This document shows, in pieces, positions 1-8,421 of a DNA stretch of 64,000 nucleotides. Both the position numbers and the translations under genes were made by a program. The stretch is from Pelagibacterium sediminicola (GTDB lineage Bacteria > Pseudomonadota > Alphaproteobacteria > Rhizobiales > Devosiaceae): the NCBI RefSeq assembly GCF_003390885.1, contig NZ_QMEL01000001.1, forward strand, positions 186,001-250,000. Reading direction: 5' to 3'. A model generated the notes under the pieces. It was not told the origin of the DNA. It ran no database searches and saw nothing but the letters and a program-made list of their open reading frames with translations. Each line of letters starts with the position of its first letter. The first letter of the stretch is position 1.

Positions 1-813
1 TCGGGCGGTCTGCGCCAGTTCTGCGAGGGCGTTGGTGAAGCCACCATCGATATCGCCAACGCGTCGCGGCCCATCCGTCCGGCCGAGGTCGAAGCCTGTA
101 ACGCCGCTGGCGTGACCGACATCCGCGAAGTCCAGTTCGGCTATGACGGGATCGTGTTTGCCGTTTCCGCCGACAAGGGTGATTTCGCGCTCGAGCCGGT
201 CCATGTCTACACCGCCATCGCCGCCCAGGTTTATGTCGATGGCGAATGGGTCGACAATCCCTACACCAACTGGAACGAAATCGACGCTTCGCTGCCCGAC
301 CAGCCGATCTCGCTGGCCATCCCCGCCGGCAACCACGGCACGCGCGAAGTGTTCGAGGAGCGCGTCACCTCGGCCGGCTTTGAAGCCGCCGCCTGGCCCG
401 ATGCTCCCGAAGGCGCCGAAACCAGTTTCCGCCAGGACGTCGTGATCGAGATCGCCGGCGACTACACCGAAACCCTCGCCCGCCTCCAGTCCAACCCCGA
501 CACGGTCGGTGTCTTTGGCCTGTCCTTCTACGATCAGAACCGCGACACCCTCAAGGTTGCGACCGTTTCGGGCATCACGCCTTCGCTCGAGAGCATCGCT
601 TCGGGCGAGTACCCCGTTTCGCGCCCACTGTTCTTCTACGTCAAGGGCCAGCACATCGGCGCGGTTCCCGGCATTGAAGAGTATGTCGCGTTCTTCCTCT
701 CCGACCAGATGGCCGGTATGGGCGGCACGCTCGAAGGCGCCGGCCTGATCCCGGCCCCGGCTGAAGAAACCGCAGCGGTCCTCGCCGCCTTCGAGGCCGG
801 CGAAAGCCTCTGA
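1..813 (+). CDS. pstS: PstS phosphate-binding protein (5' end outside window)
   Basis: Periplasmic phosphate-binding subunit of the high-affinity Pst transporter. The frame is open from base 1, so only the C-terminal 270 residues are present; the N-terminal lobe and signal peptide lie upstream. The first visible residues (SGGLRQFCEG, then DIANASRPI) match the PstS stretch that lines the phosphate site. A GTG at 112 lies inside this frame and is not a true start. It is followed by pstC, pstA, pstB, phoU and phoB on the same strand, which makes the assignment firm. The gap to pstC carries a strong hairpin that may set the pstS to pstC ratio. Confidence 0.93.
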   Translation, partial: SGGLRQFCEGVGEATIDIANASRPIRPAEVEACNAAGVTDIREVQFGYDGIVFAVSADKGDFALEPVHVYTAIAAQVYVDGEWVDNPYTNWNEIDASLPDQPISLAIPAGNHGTREVFEERVTSAGFEAAAWPDAPEGAETSFRQDVVIEIAGDYTETLARLQSNPDTVGVFGLSFYDQNRDTLKVATVSGITPSLESIASGEYPVSRPLFFYVKGQHIGAVPGIEEYVAFFLSDQMAGMGGTLEGAGLIPAPAEETAAVLAAFEAGESL

Positions 814-821
814 TAAAACGT

Positions 822-852
822 CGCGCGCGGCCCCTGCCGGCCGCGCGCGTTT
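822..852 (+). terminator. Strong hairpin between pstS and pstC
   Basis: An 11-bp perfect GC stem (822-832 with 839-849) closes a 6-nt loop and is followed by TTT. It starts nine bases after the pstS stop. Such a structure between a binding-protein gene and its permease genes can act as a partial terminator or an RNase-resistant 3' end, raising pstS mRNA above pstCAB. The short U-run argues for attenuation rather than full termination. The functional reading is inference. Confidence 0.6.
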
Positions 853-874
853 CCACCAGGCAAAGAGACGCCCG

Positions 875-2251
875 ATGACCCCAATGCTGATCGCCGCCGT
901 CCTTCTGGTTCTGATGGGACTGGGCTACACGCAGGGCTTCTCGCGCAGCAGGGCGCTGCTTGCCGCCGACGGCGCAAGGCTTCACTCGCGCCCGCAATAT
1001 CACGGCGCGCTCGTCGCGCTCTGGGTTCTGGTGCCCGCCATTCTCGTTCTGGCGCTTTGGGTCATGTTCGGCCCCGGCGTCTCGCGCGCCTTCATCGTGT
1101 CTCAGCTTCCCGCCGACATCGTCGCGCTCGAAGGCTCTCAGCTCAATATCGCCATCGCGCGCATCCAGGCCATCGCCTCGGGCTTCGGGGTTGCCGGAGA
1201 GGTCGCGCCCTGGGAAACGGCGGCGGGCGAAACCTACGCGCAATTCCACTTCCTGACACTCCTGCTGGTCGTGGGGGCCGCTGCCGGTCTGGGCATCCTT
1301 GCCCTGCTTTACGCCCGCAAGCGCATCACCCCGGCGCTTCGTGCCCGCAACGCGGTCGAGCGCGCCATCGGGTGGCTGCTGCTTGCCTGTTCCGCCGTTG
1401 CGGTGCTCACCACCTTCGGGATCGTGGCCTCGCTCCTGACCGAAGCCATCCGTTTCTTCACCTTCGTCAACCCGCTCGACTTTTTCTTCGGCACCGTCTG
1501 GAACCCGCGCTTTTCCTCGACCGGCTCGGACGCCCAGGGCCAGTACGGCCTCCTGCCCCTGCTCTGGGGCACGATCATGGTCGCAGGGATCGCGATGCTG
1601 GTCGCGGTGCCGGTGGGGCTGATGACGGCCATCTATCTGTCCCAATACGCCTCCCCGCGCATGCGCAACACCATCAAGCCGGTGATCGAGGTGCTGGCGG
1701 GCATCCCCACCATCGTCTACGGCTTTTTCGCGCTGGTGACGATGGGCCCGGCCCTTGCCGCCTTGGGGCAGGCGATCGGGGTCGAGATCCGCGCTACCAG
1801 CGCGCTCACCGCCGGACTGGTGATGGGGATCATGATCATCCCCTTCATTTCCTCGCTCAGCGACGACATTCTGCGTCAGGTACCCCAGGCGATGCGGGAC
1901 GGCTCGCTCGGGCTTGGCGCAACCCAGAACGAAACCATCCGCCGGGTGCTGCTGCCCGCAGCCCTGCCCGGCATCGTCGGCGCAACCCTTCTCGCCATCT
2001 CGCGCGCCATTGGGGAAACCATGATCGTCGTGATGGCGGCGGGCAACTCGCCCATTCTGCGCGCCAACCCCGCCGAACCGATCTCGACGGTCACCGTCAC
2101 CATTGTCAACCAGCTCACGGGCGACAGCGATTTTGCCGGGCCGCAATCGCTGGTCGCCTTCGCGCTCGGGCTTACGCTTTTCGCAATGACGCTGGTGCTC
2201 AATGTCGTTGCGCTGATGATCGTCCGGCGCTTCCGGGAGCAGTACGAATAA
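875..2251 (+). CDS. pstC: PstC phosphate ABC transporter permease
   Basis: Inner-membrane permease subunit of the Pst complex, 458 residues, clearly longer than the roughly 320-residue enterobacterial protein. The extra length is an N-terminal extension with two hydrophobic segments (about residues 1-20 and 45-70), a soluble loop, then a third segment near 130-150 before the conserved permease core. The core carries the binding-protein-dependent transport signature around GLGATQNETIRRVLLPAALPG. The stop overlaps the pstA start by one base (TAATG), indicating translational coupling. Long PstC forms are usual in alphaproteobacteria. Confidence 0.93.
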   Translation: MTPMLIAAVLLVLMGLGYTQGFSRSRALLAADGARLHSRPQYHGALVALWVLVPAILVLALWVMFGPGVSRAFIVSQLPADIVALEGSQLNIAIARIQAIASGFGVAGEVAPWETAAGETYAQFHFLTLLLVVGAAAGLGILALLYARKRITPALRARNAVERAIGWLLLACSAVAVLTTFGIVASLLTEAIRFFTFVNPLDFFFGTVWNPRFSSTGSDAQGQYGLLPLLWGTIMVAGIAMLVAVPVGLMTAIYLSQYASPRMRNTIKPVIEVLAGIPTIVYGFFALVTMGPALAALGQAIGVEIRATSALTAGLVMGIMIIPFISSLSDDILRQVPQAMRDGSLGLGATQNETIRRVLLPAALPGIVGATLLAISRAIGETMIVVMAAGNSPILRANPAEPISTVTVTIVNQLTGDSDFAGPQSLVAFALGLTLFAMTLVLNVVALMIVRRFREQYE

Positions 2252-3615
2252 TGGCCGATACCACCACATCAACCGATGCCGCCGCGCGGGCCCGCCGCGA
2301 GACTATCCGAAAGGGGCTGGGGCGGCGTCACCTGACCGAAAAGCTCTTCCGGGGCTTCGGGATCGGGGCGATCCTGATCGCGCTCGGCCTTGTGGGCACC
2401 CTGTTCTGGATGGTGATCTCCAAGGGCTACCCCGCCTTCACCCAGGCCAATGCGACGCTCGAGGTCTATTTCGACCCCGAAATCCTTTCGTTCGATCCCG
2501 CCCCCGTGCGCGGGGCCGGTCAGTCGGACGCCGATTATCGCGCCGCCCATCTGGGCTGGCAGCGCGCCGTGACCATGGCCAACTGGAACCGGATCGTCGA
2601 GAATGCCGTCGTTAATGCCGCGCCGCAAGGCTTTGAAATCGGCAGCCGTGAAGCGCTGGCGCTGATCGATGCCGGTGAGCGGCACCGGTTGCGCGACATG
2701 TTCGTTGCCAACCCAAACCTTCTCGGCCAGCGGGTCAGCGTCGATATGCTGGCTTCGGCCAACACCGACAACTGGCTCAAGGGCACGATCGACCGCAACC
2801 TGCCCGATGCGCGCCAGCAACTGGCCGCCTCCACCCGCCAGCTTGCCGACATGATGCTCGAAAACGGCACCATCGAGTTCCGCTTCGCCTGGCACATCTT
2901 CACCAATGTCGATTCCCGCGCCGCCCCTGCCGCCGCCGGTCTTGCAGGCGCCTTTGTCGGCTCGCTCTACATGATGCTGGTGGTGATCGTGCTCGCCGTG
3001 CCCATCGGGGTGGCGAGCGCCATTTATCTGGAAGAATTCGCGCCCAAAAACCGGCTGACCGATCTCATCGAGGTCAATATCAACAACCTCGCCGCCGTGC
3101 CCTCGATCGTTTTCGGGCTTCTGGGCGCTGCCGTCTTCATCCGCTATTTCGGGCTGCCGCTTTCGGCGCCCATCGTGGGCGGGCTCGTGCTGACGCTGAT
3201 GACGCTGCCCACCATCATCATCGCCACGCGCTCCTCGCTGCGCGCCGTGCCGCCATCGCTGCGGCAGGCCGCGCTGGGGCTGGGGGCCTCGAAAACCCAG
3301 ATGGTCTTCCACCATGTCCTACCCATCACCTTCCCGGGAATCCTGACGGCCACCATCATCGGGGTCGCCCAGGCGCTGGGCGAAACCGCCCCGCTGCTGT
3401 TGATCGGGATGAATGCCTTCGTTGCAGCCATTCCCGCGACGCCCTTCGACCAGTCGAGCGCGCTACCGGTGCAGATCTATCTCTGGCAGGGCAATGAGAA
3501 CCGCAATTTCTTCGAGGCGCGCACCTCGGCAGCCATCATGGTACTGCTGGGCCTGATGATCACGCTCAACGCGATCGCCGTTATCCTGCGGCAGCGTCTG
3601 GAGCGCCGCAAATGA
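2251..3615 (+). CDS. pstA: PstA phosphate ABC transporter permease
   Basis: Second Pst permease, 454 residues. The ATG at 2251 shares a base with the pstC stop; an open frame extends upstream of it but overlaps pstC and is rejected. One transmembrane segment (about 35-55) is followed by a periplasmic domain of about 150 residues, the extension seen in alphaproteobacterial PstA (DUF3333 type). The C-terminal half has about five membrane segments and the permease loop [17 protein letters not shown]. The end overlaps pstB by four bases. Confidence 0.92.
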   Translation: MADTTTSTDAAARARRETIRKGLGRRHLTEKLFRGFGIGAILIALGLVGTLFWMVISKGYPAFTQANATLEVYFDPEILSFDPAPVRGAGQSDADYRAAHLGWQRAVTMANWNRIVENAVVNAAPQGFEIGSREALALIDAGERHRLRDMFVANPNLLGQRVSVDMLASANTDNWLKGTIDRNLPDARQQLAASTRQLADMMLENGTIEFRFAWHIFTNVDSRAAPAAAGLAGAFVGSLYMMLVVIVLAVPIGVASAIYLEEFAPKNRLTDLIEVNINNLAAVPSIVFGLLGAAVFIRYFGLPLSAPIVGGLVLTLMTLPTIIIATRSSLRAVPPSLRQAALGLGASKTQMVFHHVLPITFPGILTATIIGVAQALGETAPLLLIGMNAFVAAIPATPFDQSSALPVQIYLWQGNENRNFFEARTSAAIMVLLGLMITLNAIAVILRQRLERRK

Positions 3616-4481
3616 CCACCGACACGTTCAGCGCAGGAGCGCCTTTCGCCATGTCCGCCAGCCCCACCGCCGTCCCGGCCGAGCCCGTCAAAGAAACGGT
3701 GCGCACCATAGACCCCGCCGCCAATCCGGCCCGGCTCAGGACCGACGATGTCAGCGTTTTCTACGGTGACAAGCAGGCGCTGTTCGATGTTTCCATCGAT
3801 ATTCCCGAAAAGTCCGTATCGGCCTTTATCGGCCCCTCGGGGTGCGGGAAATCCACCTTCCTGCGCTGTATCAACCGCATGAACGACACCATAGAGGGCT
3901 GCCGGGTGAGCGGGGATATCACGCTCGATGGGGAAAACCTTTACGACCCGCGCCTCGACGTGGTCGAGTTGCGCGCCCGGATCGGCATGGTCTTTCAAAA
4001 GCCCAACCCGTTCCCCAAATCGATCTTCGAGAACGTCGCCTATGGCCCCCGCATCCACGGGCTGGCCGGCAACAAGGCCGACCTTGAGGAGATCGTCGAA
4101 TCCTCGCTCAAGAAGGCGGGGCTGTTCGAGGAGGTCAAGGACCGGCTGCACCAGCCGGGCACCGGCCTGTCCGGCGGCCAGCAGCAGCGCCTGTGCATCG
4201 CGCGCGCCATCGCGGTGGGCCCGGAGGTGATCCTGATGGACGAGCCGTGCTCGGCGCTCGATCCCATCGCCACTGCCGTCATCGAGGAACTCATCGACGA
4301 GTTGCGCGAGAACTACACCATCATCATCGTCACCCACTCGATGCAGCAGGCGGCGCGCGTCTCCCAAAAGACCGCGTTCTTCCACCTGGGCAAGCTCATC
4401 GAAGAGGGGCCGACCGAAGAGATCTTCACCAATCCGCGCGAAAAGCGCACCCAGGATTATATCACCGGCCGTATCGGTTAA
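3612..4481 (+). CDS. pstB: PstB phosphate ABC transporter ATPase
   Basis: Cytoplasmic ATPase of the Pst system, 289 residues. Walker A is GPSGCGKST (about residues 74-82), the ABC signature is LSGGQQQR and Walker B is [13 protein letters not shown]. The start overlaps the pstA stop (ATGA). The first 40 residues are low-complexity and precede the ATPase fold; an alternative ATG at 3651 would trim 13 of them. The next gene, phoU, starts 12 bases on, in keeping with one operon. Confidence 0.95.
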   Translation: MTTDTFSAGAPFAMSASPTAVPAEPVKETVRTIDPAANPARLRTDDVSVFYGDKQALFDVSIDIPEKSVSAFIGPSGCGKSTFLRCINRMNDTIEGCRVSGDITLDGENLYDPRLDVVELRARIGMVFQKPNPFPKSIFENVAYGPRIHGLAGNKADLEEIVESSLKKAGLFEEVKDRLHQPGTGLSGGQQQRLCIARAIAVGPEVILMDEPCSALDPIATAVIEELIDELRENYTIIIVTHSMQQAARVSQKTAFFHLGKLIEEGPTEEIFTNPREKRTQDYITGRIG

Positions 4482-4493
4482 GGAGAAGCGGCG

Positions 4494-5195
4494 ATGAACA
4501 GTGGACATATCGTTACGGCCTATAACGACGAGTTGACCGAATTGGCCCGCGCGATCACCGAGATGGGCGGGCTGGTCGAAAAGGCGCTCAACAACGCGGT
4601 CGAGGCGTTGGTGCGAGCCGACAATGAACTGGCCATGGCGACGGTCGCCGCCGACAAGAAGATCGATGCCATGCAGCACCTGATCGATGAACAGGCGGTG
4701 TCGATTATCGCGCGCCGTCAGCCGGTCGCCACCGACCTGCGGCTGGTCATCGCCTCGATCCACGTGGCCAACGATCTCGAGCGCATCGGCGACATGGCCA
4801 AGTCGACGGCAAGGCGCTCCACCCAGTTTGAGGGGCTGACCATGTCGGTCCAGTTCAAGAACGGGATGCGGCACATGGGCGAACTCGCCCAGCGCCAGGT
4901 CAAGCTCGCCATCGATGCGTTCGCGGCCAAGGACAAGGACATGGCCGTCGAGGTGTTCGAACGCGACACCGATGTCGATGCGCTCTATGTCTCGCTGTTC
5001 CGCGAGCTTTTGACCTACATGATGGAAGACCCGCGCAACATCACCATGTGCACCCATCTGCTGTTCTGCGGCAAAAATCTCGAACGCGTGGGCGATCATG
5101 CGACCAACATCGCCGAGCAAGCCTATTTCCTTGCCACCGGCAAGTCGCTGGTCTCCGACATCGAGGACCTGCGGCGCGAGAAACTGGTACCCTGA
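4494..5195 (+). CDS. phoU: PhoU phosphate signalling regulator
   Basis: A 233-residue protein of two three-helix PhoU repeats (about residues 10-110 and 115-215). Each carries the acidic metal-site pattern; the motif AND-LERIGDMAK in the first repeat is echoed by NLERVGDHATN in the second. PhoU links the Pst transporter to the PhoR/PhoB pathway and damps PhoB activation when phosphate is plentiful. A GGAGAA ribosome site sits just upstream. phoB follows one base after its stop. Confidence 0.95.
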   Translation: MNSGHIVTAYNDELTELARAITEMGGLVEKALNNAVEALVRADNELAMATVAADKKIDAMQHLIDEQAVSIIARRQPVATDLRLVIASIHVANDLERIGDMAKSTARRSTQFEGLTMSVQFKNGMRHMGELAQRQVKLAIDAFAAKDKDMAVEVFERDTDVDALYVSLFRELLTYMMEDPRNITMCTHLLFCGKNLERVGDHATNIAEQAYFLATGKSLVSDIEDLRREKLVP

Positions 5196-5196
5196 C

Positions 5197-5889
5197 ATGA
5201 TCCCGCAGGTTCTTGTCGTCGAAGACGAAGCCGATCTCGTCGAATTGCTGCGCTATAACCTCGAGGCCGAGGGGTTCGGGGTCGCCGCCGCCCAGGACGC
5301 CGAGGAAGCGATGCTGCGCATAGCCGAACGCAAGCCGGACATCATCCTGCTTGACTGGATGCTGCCGGGCGCATCGGGCATCGAGATCTGCCGCCGGTTG
5401 CGCGCGCGGCCCGAAACCGCGACCGTCCCCATCATCATGGTGACGGCGCGGGGCGAGGAGGAGGAGCGGGTGCGCGGGCTCGCCACGGGTGCGGACGACT
5501 ATATGGTCAAGCCCTTCTCGATCCCCGAGCTGCTGGCCCGGGTCAACGCGCTGCTGCGCCGCTCCAACCCGCAACTGATCGCCGCGATTTTGAAGGCCGG
5601 GGACATCGAACTCGACCGCACGACCCATCGCGTACGGCGGGCGGGCAAGGAAATCCACCTCGGGCCCACCGAATACCGGCTGCTCGAATACCTGATGGGC
5701 AATCCGGGCCGGGTCTATTCGCGCGAGCAACTGCTCGACGGGGTGTGGGGCACCGATGTCTATGTCGATGAACGCACGGTAGACGTCCATGTGGGGCGTT
5801 TGCGCAAGGCCATAAACCGCGGCCGCGCCAAAGACCCCATCCGCACCGTGCGCGGGGCGGGCTACGCGTTTGACGAGAAGTTCGCCTGA
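5197..5889 (+). CDS. phoB: PhoB phosphate response regulator
   Basis: OmpR-family response regulator, 230 residues. The receiver domain has the acidic pair near residues 10-11, the phospho-acceptor D53 in LLDWMLPG and the conserved lysine in VKPFS. The C-terminal winged helix carries REQLLDGVWG and DERTVDVHVGRLRKAI. The ATG at 5197, one base after the phoU stop, gives the family start MIPQVLVVEDE; the longer frame from 5098 lies within phoU and is rejected. PhoR is not in the window and may lie upstream of pstS. Confidence 0.93.
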   Translation: MIPQVLVVEDEADLVELLRYNLEAEGFGVAAAQDAEEAMLRIAERKPDIILLDWMLPGASGIEICRRLRARPETATVPIIMVTARGEEEERVRGLATGADDYMVKPFSIPELLARVNALLRRSNPQLIAAILKAGDIELDRTTHRVRRAGKEIHLGPTEYRLLEYLMGNPGRVYSREQLLDGVWGTDVYVDERTVDVHVGRLRKAINRGRAKDPIRTVRGAGYAFDEKFA

Positions 5890-5924
5890 TCCATTCTTTC
5901 CCTTCCGTCGTTGCCCGGCTTCAA

Positions 5925-6055
5925 GCACCTTCGCTGCCCCGGCGAAAGCCGGGGCCCATGCTGCAAATTTTGACCATGTTGGATGGTTCGCTGTGGATCC
6001 CGGGTCGAGCCCGGGATAGCGACGGAGACAAGCCGATCATTTCGATCAAACCATC
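5925..6055 (+). repeat. Palindromic intergenic repeat (mosaic family)
   Basis: Two hairpins lie in the phoB-to-exporter gap: 5937-5954 (CCCCGGC and its complement around AAA) and 5997-6017 (ATCCCGGG and its complement). The stretch at about 6030-6050 resembles the right arm of the mosaic repeat at 33536-33552. The hairpins may also end pst-phoB transcription, though no clear U-run follows. Related copies lie at 13090-13450, 19511-19620, 33391-33559 and 41229-41426. Confidence 0.65.
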
Positions 6056-6141
6056 CGGGCTGACGGGCCGAACCCCAAAACTTGACTTGATCGGTTAGTT
6101 TTAAACGGCTAGGGGAAGGGCCAACCATAGTTGCCCCCGCC

Positions 6142-7884
6142 ATGCTCCGCCGTTTCTTTTCCTATTATGCGCCCTACAAGGGGCTGTTTCTTCTCGATTT
6201 CGGCTGCGCCGTCGTCGCGGGGCTGCTCGAACTCGGCTTTCCCGTGGTCGTCCAGCTTTACGTCGACCGGCTGCTGCCCAGCGAGAACTGGACGCTGATC
6301 CTTAGCGCGGCGGGTATCCTGCTGCTCGTCTACATCCTCAACGCCGTCCTGCTCTCGATCGTCAATTATTGGGGGCACGCGCTGGGGATCGGGATCGAGA
6401 CCGACATGCGGCGGCAGGCCTTCGACCACCTGCAAAAGCTCTCCTTCCGCTATTTCGACGACAACCAGACCGGGCACCTCATCACCCACGTCACCAAGGA
6501 TCTCGAGGAGGTCGGTGAGATCGCCCATCACGGGCCCGAGGACGTGTTCATCGCCATCATGACCTTCATCGGGGCCTTCGTCATCATGGCGCTGATGAAT
6601 TTGAAACTTGCCGCGCTAACCCTGTTCGTCGTGCCGGTTGCCATGTTCATCGTCTGGAAATACGGGGCGGAGATGACGCAGACCTGGCGCGCCATCTACC
6701 GCCGTGTGGGCGATTTCAATACCCGCATCGAGGAAAGCATCGGCGGGGTGCGGGCGGTCAGGGCCTTTGCCAATGAGGACCACGAGCGCAAGCTTTTCGA
6801 AGGCGACAACCAGAATTACCGGACCACCAAGCTCCACGCCTACAAGATCATGACGGCGTCGATCTCGATTTCGTATCTCTCCAAGAGCCTCGTGCAGCTT
6901 CTGGTGATGCTGGCGGGCACCGCGCTCGTGATGTTCGGGGAGATGAGCTATGGCGCCTTCGTGGGCTTCCTGCTGCTGGTCAACGTGCTGTTCCGGCCCA
7001 TCGACAAGATCATCTCGGTGATCGAGAGCTATCCCAAGGGCATCGCCGGGTTCAAGCGCTTCTGCAAGCTGATCGACACCAAACCCGACATCGTCGACCG
7101 GCCCGGCGCGGTCGCGGTTACGCATTTGCGCGGCGATATCGTCTTTGAAGATGTCGATTTCGCCTATCAGCAGGACCGTCCGGTTTTGAGCAGGCTGAAC
7201 CTGCGGATCGGGGCGGGGCAGACGGTCGCCCTGGTCGGGCCCTCGGGGGCGGGCAAGACGACGATCTGTTCGCTGCTGCCGCGCTTTTACGAAATCGATC
7301 GTGGCGCCATCTCCATCGACGGCACCGATATCCGCGACATGACCCTTGCTTCGCTCCGCAGTCAGATCGGTATCGTGCAGCAGGACGCGTTTGTCTTCGG
7401 TACAACCATTCGCGACAACATCGCCTATGGCCGGCCCGGGGCGAGCGATGCCGAGATCATGGAGGCGGCGCGCAAGGCGCAGTTCGATCGGGTGATCGAA
7501 AGCCTGCCCGACGGGCTCGATACGCTGGTGGGCGAACGCGGGGCGAAACTGTCCGGCGGGCAAAGGCAGCGGCTGGCGATCGCAAGGGTGTTCCTGAAAA
7601 ACCCGCCCATCCTCATTCTCGATGAGGCGACCTCGGCGCTGGACATGGAGACCGAGCGGGAAATCCAGGCGGCGCTCGCAAAGCTCGCCGAGGGGCGCAC
7701 GACGCTCGTCATCGCGCACCGGCTAGCGACCATCCGCAACGCCGACCGCATCCTCGTCGTCACGGCCCAAGGTATCGTTGAGGAGGGCACCCACAAGGCG
7801 CTGGTCGCGCGCGGCGGGCTTTACGCAAGGCTGCACGCCATCCAGTTCACCACCGACGATCTGGTGGCAGGCGAGCCGGCTTGA
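6142..7884 (+). CDS. ABC exporter, fused membrane and ATPase domains
   Basis: A 580-residue half-transporter of the MsbA/multidrug type that would act as a homodimer in the inner membrane. Residues 1-300 form the six-helix exporter domain; the ATPase domain follows with Walker A GPSGAGKTT (about 365-373), signature LSGGQRQR and Walker B ILILDEATSALD. Substrate cannot be told from sequence: lipids, drugs or peptides are all possible. No accessory membrane-fusion gene is attached. The ATG at 6142 lacks a well-placed Shine-Dalgarno site, as the purine run at 6112-6120 is too far away. Confidence 0.85.
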   Translation: MLRRFFSYYAPYKGLFLLDFGCAVVAGLLELGFPVVVQLYVDRLLPSENWTLILSAAGILLLVYILNAVLLSIVNYWGHALGIGIETDMRRQAFDHLQKLSFRYFDDNQTGHLITHVTKDLEEVGEIAHHGPEDVFIAIMTFIGAFVIMALMNLKLAALTLFVVPVAMFIVWKYGAEMTQTWRAIYRRVGDFNTRIEESIGGVRAVRAFANEDHERKLFEGDNQNYRTTKLHAYKIMTASISISYLSKSLVQLLVMLAGTALVMFGEMSYGAFVGFLLLVNVLFRPIDKIISVIESYPKGIAGFKRFCKLIDTKPDIVDRPGAVAVTHLRGDIVFEDVDFAYQQDRPVLSRLNLRIGAGQTVALVGPSGAGKTTICSLLPRFYEIDRGAISIDGTDIRDMTLASLRSQIGIVQQDAFVFGTTIRDNIAYGRPGASDAEIMEAARKAQFDRVIESLPDGLDTLVGERGAKLSGGQRQRLAIARVFLKNPPILILDEATSALDMETEREIQAALAKLAEGRTTLVIAHRLATIRNADRILVVTAQGIVEEGTHKALVARGGLYARLHAIQFTTDDLVAGEPA

Positions 7885-7985
7885 AACCGGACGCCACCCG
7901 TCCTAGATAGGGGCCGGCGTGAGGACGGCCTCACCCCCATCATGGGAAGCATTTCGGGACGGCCCGGTTGAAAGGGTTAAACCTC

Positions 7986-8414
7986 ATGCGTAGCGTCTGG
8001 GACCGTATCCGCCACGCTCTGAGCTTTGAGATCATCGGGCTTTTTCTCGTCATCCCGCTCGGGGCGCTGTTCTTTTCCAAGCCCATGGGCGACATCGGCG
8101 TGATCGGTATCGTGGGCGCCACACTGGCGACGGGCTGGAACTATCTTTACAACCTGATCTTCGACCACGCCCACAAGCGCATGACCGGCACGACCCTCAA
8201 ATCGCGCCGCATGCGGATCGTTCACGCCGCGCTGTTCGAGCTGGGACTTTTGATCGTCCTCCTGCCGTTCATCGCCTGGTATCTCCAGATTTCGCTTCTC
8301 GAAGCCCTGGTGATGGACGCCGCGTTCGCCCTTTTCTATCTGGTCTATGCCTATGTCTTCAACCTGGCCTACGACCGCCTGTTCCCGCTCCCCGAGTGGC
8401 ACAAGACACGGTAG
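7986..8414 (+). CDS. PACE-family small efflux transporter
   Basis: A 142-residue, four-helix inner-membrane protein made of two bacterial-transmembrane-pair units (about residues 5-65 and 70-140). The PACE family (AceI prototype) exports chlorhexidine and other biocides or polyamine-like cations by proton antiport. A TTG at 7968 is possible, but the ATG at 7986 has AAAGGG ten bases upstream and places the acidic residue in SFEIIG at position 15, the position of the essential glutamate of AceI. The family call is strong; the substrate is unknown. Confidence 0.82.
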   Translation: MRSVWDRIRHALSFEIIGLFLVIPLGALFFSKPMGDIGVIGIVGATLATGWNYLYNLIFDHAHKRMTGTTLKSRRMRIVHAALFELGLLIVLLPFIAWYLQISLLEALVMDAAFALFYLVYAYVFNLAYDRLFPLPEWHKTR

Positions 8415-8421
8415 CGCCGTT

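Noticed and set aside
641-2272. Long minus-strand open frame opposite pstC (543 codons).
   Set aside because: Shadow of a GC-rich gene; low-complexity Arg/His/Gly-rich product, and no ribosome site or family motif.
3477-5198. 573-codon minus-strand frame opposite pstB and phoU.
   Set aside because: Antisense shadow of two well-supported genes.
6082-6110. TTGACT before the ABC exporter as a promoter -35.
   Set aside because: No acceptable -10 at 16-18 bp.
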